The notes: generated from the letters alone by a model not told the origin. A stretch of 34,902 nucleotides of DNA from Planctomycetia bacterium (GCA_026400935.1 JAPLNX010000517.1:1-34902); one strand, 5' to 3'. Positions 16,917 through 25,438 are shown, counted from the first letter of the stretch. Program-made: numbers and translations.

Positions 16917-16999
16917 CTCGCGTAGCGCAGGCGGCTCGCCTGTGATCTGCGCGATTTACGTTTGCTGGCAGCACAGGCGAGCCGCCCGTGCTACGTGAG
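16917..16999. repeat. 83-bp imperfect palindrome between purM and the DUF1080 gene
   Basis: The left arm (16917-16944, core ggcggctcgcctgtg) and the right arm (16972-16999, core cacaggcgagccgcc) are inverted copies of 28 bp with three mismatches around a 27-bp loop. It fills the gap between the purM stop and the DUF1080 start. It looks like a REP-type dispersed element and can fold on both strands. Confidence 0.8.
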
Positions 17000-17009
17000 A
17001 CAACAATTT

Positions 17010-18050
17010 CTACAGAAGCTCGACGCTTTTGTTTCCGGCGGTCACATCGCCGATCACCCAGTTGGGCAATTGCAATTCGGTCAACTGACGGCGAACGGAA
17101 TCCACGGCACTGGGGTCAACGATCAGCGTGAAGCCGATTCCCATATTGAAGACGTGATACATCTCCGCCCGCTCAATGTTGCCGAGCCGTTGCAGCCAGT
17201 CGAAAACCGGCAGCCGTTCCCACGCATTCATGCGGATGTTGACGCAGACGTCATCGGGTAGGATGCGTTCGATGTTCTCTTCCAGTCCGCCGCCGGTGAT
17301 GTGACAAAGCCCGTGAATCGTTCCTTCGGGAGCCGCTTTCAAAACGTCGCGAACCCCTTTCACGTAAATGCGAGTCGGTGCCAGCAGCGCGTCCCCGACC
17401 GTTTGCCCCAGTTCGGCGACGTGCGTTTCCACCGACAGCTTCGCATGATCGAACACGACCTTGCGAACGAGGCTGTATCCGTTGGAATGAAACCCGGTCG
17501 AAGCAATCCCGATCACGACATCGCCGGGGCGCACCGCTTTGCCGTCGATGATTTTCGCTCGATCAACCACGCCGACGCTGAAGCCGGCCATATCAAAATC
17601 GCCCGGCTGATACATGTCCGGCATGATCGCCGTTTCGCCGCCGAGCAACGCCGATTGAGCTTGAACGCAACCGGCCGAGACTCCGGAAACGAGCGTCGCA
17701 ATCAGGTCCGGGTTGTCTTTGCCCAGGGCGAGATAGTCGAGAAAGAAGAGCGGTTCCGCTCCGACACAGAGCACGTCGTTGACGCACATCGCGACCAAGT
17801 CGATGCCGACGGAATCAAACTTCTGAGCCAGGATCGCGACCTTCAACTTAGTCCCGACGCCGTCAGTACCGGAGGCGAGCACCGGATCTGTGTATCGGCT
17901 CGCGTCCAGCCGCAGCAGTCCGGCGAAACCGTCCGCCAACTCGATGACTCGCGGCGTATGAGTCCGCTTCATCAGGCTCGGCAATCGTTCCATCGCCTGG
18001 TTATAGAGACCGAGATCCACTCCTGCGGACCGATAATTGAAAGAAGTCAT
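17010..18050 (-). CDS. purM: Phosphoribosylformylglycinamidine cyclo-ligase (AIR synthetase)
   Basis: This 346-residue enzyme makes aminoimidazole ribotide from formylglycinamidine ribotide with ATP, step 5 of purine synthesis. Family motifs are intact: MTSFNYRSAGVDL at the start, LASGTDGVGTKLKVA, MCVNDVLCVGAEPLFFLDY, SALLGGETAIMPDMYQPGDF, STGFHSNGYSLVR and HITGGGLEENIERILPD. Length matches bacterial PurM (about 345). The start at 18050 gives the expected N-terminus, though no strong ribosome site is seen. It is not next to other purine genes; purH lies 13 kb away on the other strand. Confidence 0.97.
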   Translation of the reverse strand: MTSFNYRSAGVDLGLYNQAMERLPSLMKRTHTPRVIELADGFAGLLRLDASRYTDPVLASGTDGVGTKLKVAILAQKFDSVGIDLVAMCVNDVLCVGAEPLFFLDYLALGKDNPDLIATLVSGVSAGCVQAQSALLGGETAIMPDMYQPGDFDMAGFSVGVVDRAKIIDGKAVRPGDVVIGIASTGFHSNGYSLVRKVVFDHAKLSVETHVAELGQTVGDALLAPTRIYVKGVRDVLKAAPEGTIHGLCHITGGGLEENIERILPDDVCVNIRMNAWERLPVFDWLQRLGNIERAEMYHVFNMGIGFTLIVDPSAVDSVRRQLTELQLPNWVIGDVTAGNKSVELL

Positions 18051-18297
18051 TCCGCAAAACTCACGTCAGTATGTCGTCTGTTATTTCGTCGCCACGCCGA
18101 GCCATTCTCAACGCCGCGAAGAATGTAACGGGACGCTTCTTGGGCCGACAGGATGCTCGCGTCATCAAACTAGGGTTACTTGAACTTGCGGTTCTTACAA
18201 CGAGCGGCCTACGATCCGCGCGATGTTTAAATTGGTTTGGGGTTTGATTCGTTCACTGGCTTCTTTTCAAGTTTTGGAAATCGGGGAGCTCAACGGA

Positions 18298-20484
18298 ATG
18301 AGTTCGGAGTGGCAGGAATCTCGCGGTGTCCGTTTTGACCCGAAGCATCCAAGATTCGGGAACGGTCCTTCGTTTTTGAATTCGCCGACGAAGACAAGGA
18401 TGGTCGAAGATATGGCTGAGGAGTCGGATTCTTCATTGATTGCCAAGGCTCCGGATCGAGCTCGATTGCACGAGGCGATCGGTCGTACACGCGAGTATCT
18501 CTTTTCGATTCAGCACGACGACGGTTTTTGGTGCGGAGAGTTGGAAGGAGACACGATCCTCGAAAGCGAATACATCCTGCTGCTGACACATTTGGGGCGC
18601 GGGCAATCGGACAAGTCGCTCCGCTGTGCGAATTACATCCGGCAGCAGCAGCTTGCCGACGGCGGCTGGGCGATCTTTCCGGGTGGGCCGCTGGAGATCA
18701 GCGCGTCGGTGAAGTCGTACTTCGCGCTGAAGATCGTCGGTGATTTGGCGGATGCCGAGCACATGATGAGGGCGCGTAATGCAATCCTAGCCGCCGGTGG
18801 TGCCGAGAAGGTCAACAGCTTCACCCGGTTTTATCTCGCGCTGTTGGGGGTGCTGACTTACGAGCAGTGCCCAGCGGTCCCGCCGGAAGTAGTGTTGCTG
18901 CCGAAGTGGATGCCGTTCAACATCTATGAAATGTCGGCTTGGTCGCGAACGATCATCGTCCCGCTGAGTCTGATGTGGGCTTTCCGCCCGCAGACTCCGG
19001 TGCCGCCGGATCAGAGCATTCGCGAGCTGTTCGTCAAATCGCCGGAAGAGTTGCCGGCTCACATGCCGAAGTGCGCGACGCTAGATCCGTTGCAGAAGAA
19101 GACGCTCATTGACTGGGAGGCGTTCTTTCGCCGCGTCGATTCCGCGTTGAAGCTGATCGACCGCTGGAAGATCCGGCCGTTGCGACAGCGAGCGATCCGC
19201 AAAGCGACCGCGTGGATCATCGAACGCTTCGCCGACAGCGACGGTTTGGGAGCGATCTTTCCGCCGATCATTTGGAGCATCGTCGCATTGCGGTGCATGG
19301 GTTACGCGGACGACTCCCCCGAAGTGCAGTCGCAACTGACCGAACTCGATCGGCTGACGATTTCGGAAGGGGACTGCGATCGTTTACAGCCCTGCAAGTC
19401 GCCTGTTTGGGACACTGCCATCGCGACGATCGCCCTGCGAGATGCGGATGTCCCGCCCGAGCATCCCGCGATTCAGCAGTCTGTTCGATGGTTGTTGTCG
19501 CAAGAGATTCGCCGTCGTGGCGACTGGGCCGTGCGCGATCAAAAAACGGAAGCGGCCGGCTGGGCGTTTGAGTTTCGCAATGCGTTTTATCCCGACGTGG
19601 ACGACACCGGCATGGTTTGCATCGCCTTGAGCCGCTGTCTTCCGGAATACAACTGGTCCGCCGACTTCCTGCTTGATGAATGGAGCCCGCACGAAGCGGA
19701 CAAAGATGTCGCGGCGGTTGTCGCCGGCAAAGCACACGATGCGGAAGATGCGGTCGCTCAAATACAGACCATCAGCCCGATGTTGAGTGCCATTCATCGC
19801 GGCGCTCAGTGGATCTTGGCGATGCAGTCGAAAGACGGCGGCTGGGGCGCGTTCGATCGCGACAACACTCGCGAGGTTTTCACGCGTGTTCCCTTTGCTG
19901 ATCACAACGCGATGATCGATCCGAGCACCGCCGACCTCGCGGCTCGGATGGTCGAGATGTTCGCCGGGCTGAATGTGGCGTTCGATCATCCGGCGATTGA
20001 GAAAGCGGTGAAATACGTCTGGTCGAAGCAGGAGCACGATCACTGTTGGTACGGCCGCTGGGGAGTCAACTACATCTACGGCACGTGGCAGGTGGTGGTC
20101 GGTCTCACGAGTATCGGCGTCCCGACGACCGATCCGCGGATTCGCAAAGCAGTCGAATGGCTCAAAGGCAAACAACAGCGCAGCGGCGGCTGGGGCGAAA
20201 CAATCCGCTCCTATGAAGAGCCTGCCCTGCGTGGCCAAGGGGAGCCGACCGCCTCACAAACCGCGTGGGCGTTGCTCGGCCTGATCTCCGCTGGAGAAGG
20301 GCATTCAGACGAAGCTCGGAGAGGAATCGACTACCTTATTCGCACCCAATTACCCGACGGAACTTGGCACGAACCCATGTGGACCGGTACCGGTTTTCCG
20401 AAGGTCTTTTATTTGAAATACCACCTCTACCGGATCTATTTCCCGCTGATGGCGCTGGGCCGCTTCGCGAAGAGATCGAATTGA
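18298..20484 (+). CDS. shc: Squalene-hopene cyclase family triterpene cyclase
   Basis: About 728 residues from 18298. Terpene-cyclase repeats are clear: QQQLADGGWAIFPGG, QSKDGGWGAFDRDN and KQQRSGGWGETI (QW motifs). The catalytic acid motif reads YPDVDDTGMV (DXDD, near residue 433). The C-terminus ends FYLKYHLYRIYFPLMALGRF, as in bacterial squalene-hopene cyclases, which are monotopic membrane enzymes forming hopanoids from squalene. A Gly follows DVDDT where I expect Ala in most members. The start is uncertain: 18223 (no ribosome site), 18298 (GGGGAG about 10 bases upstream), 18400 or 18412 are all in frame. A weak TTGCGG-18-TACGAT promoter-like pair ends just before 18223. No hopanoid genes (hpnC-H) are adjacent. 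Confidence 0.93.
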   Translation: MSSEWQESRGVRFDPKHPRFGNGPSFLNSPTKTRMVEDMAEESDSSLIAKAPDRARLHEAIGRTREYLFSIQHDDGFWCGELEGDTILESEYILLLTHLGRGQSDKSLRCANYIRQQQLADGGWAIFPGGPLEISASVKSYFALKIVGDLADAEHMMRARNAILAAGGAEKVNSFTRFYLALLGVLTYEQCPAVPPEVVLLPKWMPFNIYEMSAWSRTIIVPLSLMWAFRPQTPVPPDQSIRELFVKSPEELPAHMPKCATLDPLQKKTLIDWEAFFRRVDSALKLIDRWKIRPLRQRAIRKATAWIIERFADSDGLGAIFPPIIWSIVALRCMGYADDSPEVQSQLTELDRLTISEGDCDRLQPCKSPVWDTAIATIALRDADVPPEHPAIQQSVRWLLSQEIRRRGDWAVRDQKTEAAGWAFEFRNAFYPDVDDTGMVCIALSRCLPEYNWSADFLLDEWSPHEADKDVAAVVAGKAHDAEDAVAQIQTISPMLSAIHRGAQWILAMQSKDGGWGAFDRDNTREVFTRVPFADHNAMIDPSTADLAARMVEMFAGLNVAFDHPAIEKAVKYVWSKQEHDHCWYGRWGVNYIYGTWQVVVGLTSIGVPTTDPRIRKAVEWLKGKQQRSGGWGETIRSYEEPALRGQGEPTASQTAWALLGLISAGEGHSDEARRGIDYLIRTQLPDGTWHEPMWTGTGFPKVFYLKYHLYRIYFPLMALGRFAKRSN

Positions 20485-20527
20485 TTCTCTCGCAATACAA
20501 ATCCCAAACGAGCTTGCCTCGGTGGAT

Positions 20528-20589
20528 TCGGGCTTTTGCACTACGCACTGCATTGCTCAAGTTGAGTCGGACGTAGTGCAGAAGCCCGA
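20528..20589. repeat. 62-bp imperfect palindrome after the cyclase gene
   Basis: tcgggcttttgcactacg (20528-20545) and cgtagtgcagaagcccga (20572-20589) are inverted arms of 18 bp with one mismatch and a 26-bp loop. It lies 44 bp past the cyclase stop. There is no T-run, so a dispersed REP-like element is more likely than a simple terminator. Confidence 0.7.
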
Positions 20590-20659
20590 TAAGCTCGGTC
20601 CGGTCAATTGCATCACGATTGCCTGATGGTGATTGCTGAGATTTGAGATTACTGACTCT

Positions 20660-21700
20660 ATGACTGATAACCTTGATCGCTACGCACGCCAGATGCGGTT
20701 TGCTCCGTTGGGCGAAGAAGGGCAACGCCGTCTGCAAAGCAGTCGCGTGCTGCTCGTGGGTTGCGGCGCATTGGGGACTGTCCTAGCGGAGACACTGGCT
20801 CGCGCCGGTGTCGGACATCTCCGAATTGTTGATCGGGATTTTGTCGAGATCACGAATCTGCAACGACAAGTCTTGTTTGATGAAGACGACGTCGCAGCTC
20901 AGACACCGAAGGCGATTGCTGCGGTTGAGAAACTGAGGCGGATCAATCGCGAGATCACGTTGGAGCCGATCGTTGCGGACATCGACTGTCGCAACATTCG
21001 CGAGTTGGCTCGGGATGTCGATTTGATACTCGACGGGACCGACAATTTTGAAACGCGGTTCCTCGTGAACGATCTCTCGTTGGAAACCGGCATCCCGTGG
21101 GTCTACGGCGGCTGCATCGGCAGCCACGGCCAACTCATGGCGATTCTGCCGGGCAAAACGGCCTGCTTGAGATGCGTGATTGAATCACCTCCGGAACCAG
21201 GGACGACCGGAACTTGCGAGACTGCTGGAATCCTCGGTCCGACGGTCAACGTGATCGCCTCGTGGCAAGCCCTGTTGGCGATCAAGATTCTGTCCGGACA
21301 TCAGGACGAAGTGCCGCGTGCGTTGACGGTGATTGATCTGTGGGATCACACGTTTCGGACGCTTGATGTCAGCGAGCTGTATTCGCGAGGCGACTGCCCC
21401 GCGTGTCATCGCGGCGAGCGACTTTGGCTTTCGGGCGAACAAGGGTCGCGTTCGACGATCTTGTGCGGTCGCAACGCCGTGCAAATCTCTCCGAGTACTT
21501 CAGGGAATCTGTCGCTCGATGAACTCACCCAAAAGTGGCAAGGTCATGGAACGATCACTCACAACCCGTACTTGGCTAAGCTAGTGTTGAATGGAGGCGA
21601 GTTCGAATTGACTGTGTTCCGTGATGGTCGAGCCATCGTTCGTGGGACGCAAGAAATCGCTGTCGCTCGCGCGATGTATTCAAGGTACGTCGGCGGATAA
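20660..21700 (+). CDS. ThiF/MoeB/HesA-type adenylyltransferase
   Basis: This 346-residue E1-like enzyme adenylates the C-terminus of a small ubiquitin-like sulfur carrier (ThiS or MoaD). Visible motifs are RYARQMRFAPLGEEGQRRL, the nucleotide loop LLVGCGALGTVLAETLARAG (residues about 31-50), the RDFVEITNLQRQVLF stretch, the LILDGTDNFETRFLVND motif, two zinc CXXC pairs (CLRC, CPAC) and GTCETAGILGP with the family's catalytic-loop Cys. About 90 C-terminal residues after CPAC (ILCGRNAVQISP and later) form an additional domain without a rhodanese motif. Start at 20660 is chosen by the conserved DNLDRYARQ beginning. ThiF versus MoeB cannot be decided; no thiS, moaD or other cofactor gene is near. 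Confidence 0.9.
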   Translation: MTDNLDRYARQMRFAPLGEEGQRRLQSSRVLLVGCGALGTVLAETLARAGVGHLRIVDRDFVEITNLQRQVLFDEDDVAAQTPKAIAAVEKLRRINREITLEPIVADIDCRNIRELARDVDLILDGTDNFETRFLVNDLSLETGIPWVYGGCIGSHGQLMAILPGKTACLRCVIESPPEPGTTGTCETAGILGPTVNVIASWQALLAIKILSGHQDEVPRALTVIDLWDHTFRTLDVSELYSRGDCPACHRGERLWLSGEQGSRSTILCGRNAVQISPSTSGNLSLDELTQKWQGHGTITHNPYLAKLVLNGGEFELTVFRDGRAIVRGTQEIAVARAMYSRYVGG

Positions 21701-21742
21701 ATAAGTCACGTCGTAATTCTCACGACCTGCCATGAACCAATT

Positions 21743-21746
21743 GGAG
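21743..21746 (+). promoter_or_regulatory. ribosome binding site deciding the msrA start
   Basis: GGAG lies 6 bases before the ATG at 21753, whereas the in-frame ATG at 21732 has no such site. The shorter start is preferred. Confidence 0.6.
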
Positions 21747-21752
21747 ACAACC

Positions 21753-22310
21753 ATGTCCTCGACGAAATCAGAAACCAGCATTCAAGTCGCGACCTTTGGT
21801 GGCGGCTGCTTTTGGTGTTTGGAGGCAGTGATCGAACAGCTTCGCGGCGTCAGTAAAGTAGAATCTGGCTATTGCGGTGGCCAAGTCACTTCGCCGACCT
21901 ATCAGCAAGTCTGTACGGGCACGACGGGACATGCCGAAGTCATTCAAGTGACGTTCGATTCCAACGTCGTCTCGTTTCGCGAAATCCTCGAAGTCTTTTT
22001 TGCGATGCACGATCCCACGACACTCAACCGTCAGGGAGCGGATGACGGAACTCAGTACCGCTCGGCAATTTTCTACCACGACGATGCACAGCGACTTGTT
22101 GCGGAAACGACCATGCGTGAGTTCAACGAGGCTCAGATTTGGGACCGACCGATCGTGACTCAGATTGCACCCTGCGAAACGTTTTACGCAGCCGAGGATT
22201 ATCACCAAGGCTACTTTCGCTCGAACTCGTATCAGCCGTATTGCCAGGCGGTCATCTCGCCGAAAGTGGCCAAACTCCGGCAGAAGTTTGCCGACAAGCT
22301 CAAAGGCTGA
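21753..22310 (+). CDS. msrA: Peptide-methionine (S)-S-oxide reductase
   Basis: This 185-residue enzyme reduces the S-epimer of methionine sulfoxide in proteins and free Met. The active-site segment ATFGGGCFWCLEAV carries the nucleophilic Cys at residue 19. The family stretches VESGYCGGQVTSPTYQQVCT, GHAEVIQVTFD, HDPTTLNRQGADDGTQYRSA and AEDYHQGYF are all present. A late Cys in QPYCQAVISPK is a candidate resolving residue. It is cytoplasmic (no signal). It follows the ThiF-like gene by 52 bp on the same strand, so co-transcription is possible. No MsrB domain is fused. It ends 15 bp before a convergent membrane-protein gene. Confidence 0.97.
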   Translation: MSSTKSETSIQVATFGGGCFWCLEAVIEQLRGVSKVESGYCGGQVTSPTYQQVCTGTTGHAEVIQVTFDSNVVSFREILEVFFAMHDPTTLNRQGADDGTQYRSAIFYHDDAQRLVAETTMREFNEAQIWDRPIVTQIAPCETFYAAEDYHQGYFRSNSYQPYCQAVISPKVAKLRQKFADKLKG

Positions 22311-22325
22311 TTTTGTCGGTGACGC

Positions 22326-22874
22326 TTACACCGGCAGTCCGCGAGCGAGTCGCAGTTCGCGAACTTTCTGCATCACCTCGTTGACCAGTTCGCCGTTGCG
22401 TTCGATGGCTTGGAACTCTCGGAGGTTCGCAAAGAAGTTGAACGATACAGTCACAATCGCCACAAGCATGTGGCACATCCCGGCTGTTAATCCGCCCCAG
22501 CCAGCAAAGCCCATCTTGGAGGCGGGATCAGCGGCGGCACCGAAACCGATTGTGACAAACAATAGAAATAGACTGAACGTCATCATTGGAAGCGAGCGGT
22601 ACTTCAGCTTCTTTGTTTCTGCCTGAAATCGGCTGTCAAGTTGATACGCCTTGCTGACGTCCTCCATCCAACGCCCGGTCCCCATGAAGTAGGTGAGGAC
22701 GAGAGCGTGGACCAACGCCGCGAAGATAAGGCCGCTCAGCGCCAGCATCATGTGCCACGAAATGAGCGATTGAGCTTCCGGGAGCTTCGGGTCGTCGATG
22801 TTGAGCCCGATGAGGAAAACGGCAACCACCAGCATTGTGCTCACGGAGGCCAAAGTCAGAAAGATACGAGTCAC
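22326..22874 (-). CDS. Four-helix membrane protein of unknown function
   Basis: This 182-residue protein has four hydrophobic segments: about residues 4-25 (FLTLASVSTMLVVAVFLIGL), 38-63 (ISWHMMLALSGLIFAALVHA), 95-113 and 124-147. His residues lie in helices 2 and 4 (SWHMM, ALVHA, GMCHM), which could coordinate haem or metal, but I cannot place it in a family. The loop between helices 2 and 3 is basic, placing it in the cytoplasm. It is convergent with msrA and divergent from the aspartoacylase-like gene. Function unknown. Confidence 0.75.
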   Translation of the reverse strand: MTRIFLTLASVSTMLVVAVFLIGLNIDDPKLPEAQSLISWHMMLALSGLIFAALVHALVLTYFMGTGRWMEDVSKAYQLDSRFQAETKKLKYRSLPMMTFSLFLLFVTIGFGAAADPASKMGFAGWGGLTAGMCHMLVAIVTVSFNFFANLREFQAIERNGELVNEVMQKVRELRLARGLPV

Positions 22875-23118
22875 GCCAGGAGCCTCTTCAATTTCAATAC
22901 GACGGTTAAACGGATTAGCGAGAATTCAGACGCGAAGTGTAGCCGTATCGAGAGACCTGCTCGACTGTGCGAGCGGGCGCGCGAGTTGATGTCCTGTGGC
23001 TACGAGCGAGCAATTCAAAATTCCGGAAAATCACTCTCTTGCGCGGCTTGCCAAAGAATCGCTACGATCTTCGTACAGAGGTGACACCACGAACCATGCA
23101 CGAAAACAGAGACTAATC

Positions 23119-24192
23119 ATGGCAGGCACACAGATTCATGCGACTGTTGATTTCGACAAACCGGGAAAGCAACACGGCCATCTGCTGATTCCGTATTCGT
23201 ACAACCTCGGCGGTTGGGCGAATCTGATGGTACCGATCACGGTGATTCAGAATGGCGACCGTAACTCGGACACAGACGGTGACGGTGTCCGTGACACAGA
23301 ACACGACGGCCCGACCGTACTGGCGATGGCTGGTAACCACGGCGACGAGTATCCCGGACAAGTGGCAATTTTGAAGTTGTGTCGCGAGCTACAAGAGGCC
23401 GACGTTCGGGGCCGCGTGATTCTAATTCCCTGTCTGACAATGCTTGGTTCAAAAGCGATGACTCGCTTATCGCCGCTGGACGGCAAGAATTTCAATCGCT
23501 GCTTTCCGGGAAACGCACACGGGACTCCGTCGGAAATGCTGGCTCACTACCTGACGACGGTGTTGTTCCCAATGGCTGACATCGTCATCGACATTCACAC
23601 GGGGGGACGCAGCGTCGACTTTGTGCCGTGCGCTCACATGCATTTAGTTCCCGACCTTAATCAACGTCAGTTGATGATGGCTGGGACCGAGGCCTGGGGG
23701 TCGGAAATGTGTTTTCTTTACACGGACATCGCAGGCACGGGACTCCTTCCCGCTGAAGCGGAGAGCCAAGGGAAGATTGTCATCACGACAGAAATGGGAG
23801 GCGGTGAGCCAGTAACAACCGCCGTGCATCGACTAACTCAAGTCGGCTTGCGAAACGTGTTGATTCATTTCGGAGCGATCAACGGTGAGAAGAGGACTCG
23901 TGCCGAACGAGGCATCAAACCGGCTCGCTGGGTACAAGCACTGCACCGCGAAGATTACCGGTTTGCGCCTGAATCCGGTTTGTACGAGAATGTCGTCGCA
24001 CTTGGTGAAGATGTCACAGCGGGGCAAACAGTCGGCCTGATTCACTTCATCGAGCGTCCCGACCGAGAACCCGTACCCGTTATCGCGCCGGCCGCTGGAG
24101 TGCTCATCGCCTGCCGAGGACCATCAGTGGTTACTCAAGGCGACTGCGTGGCGTGCATCGCACACGATGTCCCGGCGGACATGCTGAAGTAA
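23119..24192 (+). CDS. Aspartoacylase/succinylglutamate desuccinylase family zinc deacylase (DoeB-like)
   Basis: This 357-residue protein contains the zinc carboxypeptidase-like core: LAMAGNHGDEYPGQVAIL (HXXE zinc ligands), a middle RLSPLDGKNFNRCFPG segment, IVIDIHTGGRSVDFVPCAHM with the third ligand His, and VITTEMGGGEPVT with the probable catalytic Glu. A C-terminal beta domain ends the protein (VIAPAAGVLIACRG). Best relatives in memory are DoeB (N-acetyl-diaminobutyrate deacetylase, ectoine breakdown) and AstE; the substrate is not assignable, since no ectoine genes are near. Near residues 45-64 there is an acidic insertion with DTDGDGVRD, a calcium-loop-like sequence, just before the zinc motif. 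Start at 23119 after AGAGA; the frame extends upstream to 22996 without homology. Confidence 0.87.
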   Translation: MAGTQIHATVDFDKPGKQHGHLLIPYSYNLGGWANLMVPITVIQNGDRNSDTDGDGVRDTEHDGPTVLAMAGNHGDEYPGQVAILKLCRELQEADVRGRVILIPCLTMLGSKAMTRLSPLDGKNFNRCFPGNAHGTPSEMLAHYLTTVLFPMADIVIDIHTGGRSVDFVPCAHMHLVPDLNQRQLMMAGTEAWGSEMCFLYTDIAGTGLLPAEAESQGKIVITTEMGGGEPVTTAVHRLTQVGLRNVLIHFGAINGEKRTRAERGIKPARWVQALHREDYRFAPESGLYENVVALGEDVTAGQTVGLIHFIERPDREPVPVIAPAAGVLIACRGPSVVTQGDCVACIAHDVPADMLK

Positions 24193-24253
24193 CCGACGCC
24201 GTTGTTTATGAAGCTTCGTAAGTGCAGCCCTGCCACGAGCTGATTGATAGCCG

Positions 24254-25006
24254 TCAGAAGAGACCGACCAGACGTAAGGCCGCAATTCCTGCGAATGCCA
24301 GCAAGAATCCGTCGAATGCTTTTTGTGGGATTCGAACGACAAGCCATCGTCCTAAAAACAAACCGGCTGCGATGCACGGCATCAGAATCGCGTTGAGCGT
24401 CAGGGTGTCAAAATGAATTAAACCGAGCGATATGCTGAACGGAATTTTGATGCAGTTGAGTACCAAGAAAAACCACGCGCTGGTGCCGACTAGTTCCAGC
24501 TTGGGCAGTGTGACCGCGAGGAAATACAGTGCCATGATGGGCCCGGCGGCGTTGGCCAGCATCGTGGCAATTCCGGCGAGCAAGCCCATGATCCAGGCAA
24601 ACCAAAGTTGATGTGGCACGAGTTCAAACAAACTCGGTCGCCAGAGTCTCACCAACTGCAACACGGTCAGGCCGATGATGAGCCCGCCGATGAGCGGCTT
24701 GAATTGGTTCTCGGTCATGCGTGACATCAAGAGCGTTCCGACCACGACCCCGATGACCGCTGGCGGAAGCATCTTTTGGATATAGTCCCACCGGGCATGT
24801 TGCCGAAACGTCGTCACTGCCAACGTGTCGCCGACAATCAGCATGGGCAACACAACGCCCGTTGAATCGCGCGCTCCAAACAAGAATGCGAAGATCAAGA
24901 CATGAATGAGGCCAACCCCTGCAAACCCACTTTTCGCAATTCCAATTCCGAACGCAGCGACTACTGCGAGCAGCCATTCGGATGATGTCAGAGTTGGCAA
25001 CAGCAT
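24254..25006 (-). CDS. TauE/SafE family sulfite/organosulfonate exporter-like permease
   Basis: This 250-residue polytopic membrane protein has about eight hydrophobic helices. The N-terminal repeat GIGIAKSGFAGVGLIHVLIF and FLFGARDSTGVVLPMLIVGD, with the C-terminal repeat GLLAGIATMLANAAGPIMAL, are typical of the TauE/SafE (DUF81) family, which exports sulfite, sulfoacetate or other anions. The two-repeat architecture is complete and the length is normal. The ATG at 25006 follows GGGG at suitable spacing; a TTG at 25018 would add four residues. It is convergent with the aspartoacylase-like gene, and no sulfur-metabolism gene is adjacent. Confidence 0.92.
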   Translation of the reverse strand: MLLPTLTSSEWLLAVVAAFGIGIAKSGFAGVGLIHVLIFAFLFGARDSTGVVLPMLIVGDTLAVTTFRQHARWDYIQKMLPPAVIGVVVGTLLMSRMTENQFKPLIGGLIIGLTVLQLVRLWRPSLFELVPHQLWFAWIMGLLAGIATMLANAAGPIMALYFLAVTLPKLELVGTSAWFFLVLNCIKIPFSISLGLIHFDTLTLNAILMPCIAAGLFLGRWLVVRIPQKAFDGFLLAFAGIAALRLVGLF

Positions 25007-25091
25007 TTCAAACCCCAAGAGGTTTCATGACGGACAATCACGCGATCACAAATCGGCCCACGGAACCGACGGGGAAAAATGAAGTTTCCTC

Positions 25092-25219
25092 CGCAAAGGT
25101 GCAAAGAACGCGAAGGAAAACCAAGAATTTATTGCTCATGATCATTGGCAATCGAAGTTTTGGAATTGGTCATCGCCCCAACTTCTTTACAGTTCCTGCG
25201 CGTTCTTCGCACCTTTGCG
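25092..25219. repeat. 128-bp inverted-repeat element (cgcaaaggtgc type)
   Basis: cgcaaaggtgcaaagaacgcg (25092-25112) and the inverted copy at 25199-25219 agree in 20 of 21 bases around an 86-bp loop. Words like 'cgcaaaggngcgaagaacgcg' recur in many bacterial genomes as non-coding repeats (recollection). The loop holds no gene. Confidence 0.75.
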
Positions 25220-25272
25220 TTGAAAATCTTCTCACCAAAATCTGCTGAGTTTGAACTTGTGAGTCAACAAAA

Positions 25273-25297
25273 AAGCCCGCCGAAGTTCGGCGGGCTT
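25273..25297 (-). terminator. rho-independent terminator of the 25439-28553 minus-strand genes
   Basis: AAGCCCGCCGAA (25273-25284) and TTCGGCGGGCTT (25286-25297) are perfect 12-bp arms. On the minus strand the stem is followed by TTTTGTTG. It lies about 140 bp after the stop of the DUF11-like gene. A weaker T-rich tail on the plus side allows bidirectional use. Confidence 0.85.
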
Positions 25298-25438
25298 CTT
25301 GTTGCGGTTCACACAAGACTGGGACCGGAGGCTTCCGGTTCTCTCTCCCTCACTCGCGGTGCCGCTGGATGGTCAGTGGTCTGTGATTTGTCGGTGTACC
25401 TGCAACGGACTACTGACAATGGACCACGGGCCAATTCT

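Larger units (their letters stand above)
25007..25438. other. 432-bp gap with a dispersed palindrome, a terminator and repeat-like sequence
   Basis: This gap holds a long-looped inverted repeat (25092-25219), a rho-independent terminator (25273-25297), and a stretch around 25369-25430 with ggtcagtggtctgtg and a partly inverted ctactgacaatggacc. The last resembles GTCAGT-rich dispersed sequence seen in other genomes (recollection). No gene was recognised. Confidence 0.6.

Noticed and set aside
20528-20589. Simple rho-independent terminator of the cyclase gene
   Set aside because: The loop is 26 bases long and there is no T-run on either side, so a dispersed palindrome fits better.
25369-25430. 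CRISPR-like or tandem repeat
   Set aside because: Only two partly inverted GTCAGT-type words are present, with no regular spacer and repeat pattern.
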